This document shows, in pieces, positions 17,806 through 20,545 of a DNA stretch of 20,545 bases. The notes under the pieces are model-generated. The model worked only from the letters and a program-made list of their open reading frames with translations, ran no database searches and had not been told where the DNA came from. How positions within the stretch are numbered: the first letter of the stretch is position 1; every line of letters starts with the position of its first letter. The position numbers and the translations under genes were made by a program. The stretch is taken from contig CALSCQ010002687.1 of assembly GCA_943704525.1 (NCBI GenBank), positions 1 to 20,545 on the forward strand. The letters run 5' to 3'. The stretch comes from Pigoraptor vietnamica (Eukaryota > Opisthokonta > Filasterea).

Positions 17806-20010
17806 TCAGTTGCGCCCCTCGGCCTTGAGCACGGCGACGGCGTCCTTGTAGCCCTGCTCGATCATAAACTGCGTGTTCTTCGGGTCGAAGTCGAGGAAGA
17901 AGCCCGGCAGCCACACCGAGGGGTAGATGACGCGGATCTTGGCGTCGGGGTACGCCACGCGCGCGTTCTGGATGTCCTTCATGAAAATGTCCTGGAGCTG
18001 CGAGTGCAACGCAAGAAGAAAGACGCGTCAATAAACATCGACGGGCGTATGCAAGCGCGTGTGTGCGAGTGCATGTGTGGAGCTTGGCCGGTTGACAGCA
18101 CATGGGCGCGGTATGTGCACGGAAGTGAGTGTGAAGTGTATGCGTGCGAATGTGAAGCGTGAAAGAAGAAAGAGACAGCGAGACAGAGGGACGCCCAACT
18201 CGTGCGCACCTTCATCGCAATTGTCCGGACAAGCAGCGCCGGCGTGTTCCACTTGAAGTTGGACGGCGGCAGCTCAAGGCCCACGCAGAGCACCACGTCC
18301 ACCGTGACGTCATCCGCGACTGTCTTGCACCGCTGGATGGCATCGGCCACTGGCGTCTGTTGGGGGAGGCAATGGCGTGCGCGCGGACGGTAAGAGAGTG
18401 AAGCGATGGGACCAGCAACACGCGTTGTCGCAAACGTGCGGCAGAACGAGACATTAAACAGCGACGAAGAACGGATAACCCAATCAAAAAGGCTCGAGTA
18501 TACACGCACAACAAGCGTCGCCATTGTCCCACATTTTTTTTCCACACAGCAAACATAGGATGCATGCCTCGAGTGCACACGAGTGGCAAGCATCGCCTTT
18601 GTCCCACATTTCTCTCCACACAGCAAACATAGGATGCACGCAAGAGCGCGCGCGCACTAACCATGTACTCGGCGCCGCCGTCGACGTACATCTGGTCGCG
18701 GAGGGCGACGGCGGGGAAGACGCCGGGCACAGCGCTCGACGCGCGAAGGGCCGTGAGGAAGTCCGGGTCCGTCTTGGAGAACTGCTGGTAGTTGGCGTCG
18801 GTGAGGGACGTCGCGCCCACCACGCAGTCGCGGCCGCTGTTCGTCAGGTTGGTGAAGTCGACGTGCGCCTGCGGGAAGCACGGAGCTTGAGCACAAATTC
18901 GGAGGCTTTGTGGGCGTATGGTACGTGTGCCGAGTGTTGTGTGCGTGCGTGCGTGCGTGCGTGCGTGCTACTCGTATGCAAGGAGGGGCAGCGAGGCAAT
19001 GCGCGCCCACCGCAAGCCGACAAGAGGGGACGTGTCGAAGACGCTTTGTGTGGATGCATGTGCCGGCGTAAGTGTGAGGGCGAGTGTGCGTGCGGGGGGG
19101 GAATATGTCCCACCGCAAGGTAGTCGACAAGCGGGGACGTGTCGAAGAGGCCAGACTCCGAGAAAAAGCCCTGGACAAGGCCAAGCGGCCAGTCCTTGTA
19201 GATGTCTGCGGGGGGCGTTACGACTGTTACGCGGGAGGAGCGAGACGTCTTCCAAGAAGGCGAGGCGAGGGAGATGGGGAGAAAATGCCAACCAACTCGA
19301 TAATCGAAGGCACGATGATATCACGCGTAAAACGCGCACATTCCATTCCGGAGGGCACACGCACGCACAGCCAAAACTGCACACGCGCCACTCACCCGAC
19401 TTGCGAATGGCGAGCCACTGGTCCACGAGCCAGTTGACGCCGTCAATCTCGTCTCCCACCTGCGACAAGAGGGCGTTAGGCATGCGAACAAGGGGACTCC
19501 ATACACTCACACACGCGCACACGCGCACGCATGATGCTGCGTATAGCAGCACGCGTGCGCACACATGATACGCATGCAAGACACGCATCGCACTCAGGCA
19601 ATCACAACATGAGGGGCATCAGAAGCGCTCGCTCATGCAGAGCAAACACAACGCCAGCCATTCCAAGCACGCGTAATACAACACAAACAGACACACACAA
19701 CAACGCCCACTCAGCACGCATTGCATCTCGCAAGTCAAACGACTCCAGCGCACGCACTCGCCTTGAACTGGCAGAGGGCGCCCGTATTGATGGACCCGGC
19801 CGAGATGCCCGTGACGACGTTCCACGTCACCTGGTCGGCGGGGAGGTTCTCGACAAGGCCCAGCAGAGCACCGGCCTCAAACGCACCGCGGTCGCCGCCG
19901 CCCGCAAGCGCCAGCGCACGGCACGTGCCGCTCTTCGCAGACGGCGCTGCGGATGCGACGGCAACGCACAGCGCAGCCATAAGGGCGCCGAACGCAAGGA
20001 CTCGCGCCAT
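17806..20010 (-). CDS. Secreted patatin-like phospholipase
   Basis: A lipid acyl hydrolase of the patatin family. Exons are 20010-19762, 19459-19396, 19205-19114, 18868-18662, 18356-18210 and 17997-17806, closing in frame to 316 residues (phases 0, 1, 0, 0, 0). A signal peptide (MARVLAFGALMAALCVAVASA) with a likely cut near residue 21-22 points to secretion or a vacuolar/lysosomal lumen. The oxyanion-hole motif is GGGDRGAFEAG (37-47), the nucleophile Ser70 lies in GISAG, and the catalytic Asp198 in YVDGGAEY, so the Ser-Asp dyad is complete. Family segments such as GLVQGFFSESGLFD, ASSAVPGVFPAV and the C-terminal LDFDPKNTQFMIEQGY support full length. The frame is open upstream of the chosen ATG, but only this start gives a signal peptide. 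Intron 1 uses a GC donor. Substrate is unknown. Confidence 0.92.
18493..18641 (-). repeat. Tandem duplication of about 75 bp in patatin intron 4
   Basis: Two copies, about 18493-18567 and 18568-18641, share CTCGAGT at the left, a TTGTCCCACATTT core and AAACATAGGATGCA at the right. They lie in the intron 18357-18661 and end about 20 bp from its donor (GTTAGTGCG at 18661). Confidence 0.85.
18941..18968. repeat. GTGC tetranucleotide microsatellite
   Basis: Seven tandem GTGC units in the intron 18869-19113 of the patatin gene. Confidence 0.9.
19006..19149 (-). repeat. Duplicated exon end and donor site in patatin intron 3
   Basis: The segment 19006-19043 resembles 19109-19149, offset by about 103 bp. 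The second contains the last 36 bases of exon 3 (19205-19114) plus its donor. On the minus strand both read TCTTCGACACGTCCCC followed by (C/G)TTGTCG and then TTGCGGTGGG. The copy lies inside the intron and is diverged by substitutions and a small deletion. Confidence 0.8.
19460..19761 (-). other. GC-AG intron 1 of the patatin gene
   Basis: The donor reads CAGTTCAAG|GCGAGT and the acceptor TTGTCGCAG|GTGGGAGAC. Phase 0 on both sides gives CQFKVGDEIDG, matching patatin spacing after the GxSxG motif. A nearby GTGCGT donor 4 bases further in would shift the frame and is less likely. Confidence 0.7.
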
Positions 20011-20545
20011 TTTATGGGGTGTGAGCGTGAAATCACTCTTCGACGTTTCAAAATAAGTACACGATCGCGAAATGGAACAGTAATGGAATTCATACACACG
20101 CACGCCCACACACGCACATGCACACCGGACGGGATAGCAAACGACTGTGAGTGTGTGTGTGTGCGTGTGTGCGTGTGTGTGGAACAGCGGCAGCCACCCT
20201 CCCCAACCAGCCAATCACAGGCACTGCTATTTTTATCCGGATTTTTCCGCCGCAACAACTCGTGACCCTCCGACGCCCCGCCGTCATCCCTCGTCCAGTC
20301 ACTTGCTCTCAGGCCTCTTCCCCTCTCTTCCCCTCTCACTTGCCTCGTCACTTTGGCGCAGAACTCCCAAAGTGTCGAGGAAGAGGGCCAGGTAGGGGAG
20401 TTCTGCGCTCTTCCCAGACTCCCCTAAGCCCTTTCTTCGTCACTTGGCACTGCTTCAGTGTAAGAAGGAACTGGATGTAACTAAAGCGAGCCCAGGGAAC
20501 CGATTGGCCAGCCGCTTCGGCCGCGAGGGGGGAGGGAAGGGGGGG
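20011..20545. promoter_or_regulatory. Upstream region of the patatin gene
   Basis: A GT microsatellite lies at 20147-20180, about 140 bp upstream of the start codon. CCAAT is present at 20211-20215 and its complement ATTGG near 20504. A 13-bp perfect inverted repeat lies at 20356-20408. No further gene can be supported before the window ends. Confidence 0.45.
20356..20408. repeat. Perfect 13-bp inverted repeat
   Basis: GCGCAGAACTCCC (20356-20368) is the exact reverse complement of GGGAGTTCTGCGC (20396-20408), with a 27-base spacer. It could fold as a hairpin or be a dyad binding site. Confidence 0.85.

Noticed and set aside
20011-20214. Upstream in-frame extension of the patatin ORF
   Set aside because: It runs through the GT microsatellite and a low-complexity leader. 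The internal ATG at 20010 gives a standard signal peptide.

Overview
The window looks like nuclear DNA from a GC-rich, gene-dense, intron-rich eukaryotic microbe. It carries seven protein genes, each interrupted by short spliceosomal introns of about 75-300 bp, with intergenic gaps of roughly 100-930 bp. Two genes encode coiled-coil proteins of ciliary or ciliary-like families (CFAP73/CCDC42 and a CCDC83-like protein), so the organism is probably flagellated. I cannot name the lineage from sequence alone. No virus-like element, transposon, rRNA, tRNA or CRISPR array was found.

Layout from left to right: (1) the 3' part of a class I alpha-1,2-mannosidase (GH47), + strand, 49-1352; (2) a CFAP73/CCDC42-family axonemal coiled-coil protein, - strand, 1493-3188, with its first exon not located; (3) a gap at 3189-4129 with one weak small ORF; (4) a complete five-exon gene for protein-only RNase P (PRORP), - strand, 6757-4130; (5) a complete eight-exon gene for the RNA polymerase III factor BRF1, + strand, 6962-9552, divergent from PRORP across 204 bp; (6) a six-exon CCDC83-like coiled-coil gene, - strand, 12464-9654; (7) a five-exon gene at 12997-17405, + strand, for a 1265-residue protein joining a J domain, an Asp/Tyr-rich stretch, ten consecutive histidines, ankyrin-like repeats, a charged helix, a UBA domain and a CCCH zinc finger; (8) a six-exon secreted patatin-like lipase, - strand, 20010-17806.

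I built the gene models by hand from family similarity, splice sites and reading-frame phase. All five models with both ends in the window close in frame. The genes do not form one pathway, but PRORP and BRF1 share a short divergent promoter and both serve tRNA production: BRF1 recruits Pol III, and PRORP cuts the 5' leader from the transcripts.

The two most interesting observations follow. First, several introns contain tandem duplications that start at or include the upstream exon end and its 5' splice site, including a seven-copy array of a donor site. This suggests a local mode of intron growth. Second, the J/ankyrin/UBA/CCCH protein has a domain order I do not recognise. Splice donors here also favour GTGNGT, and two introns use GC donors.
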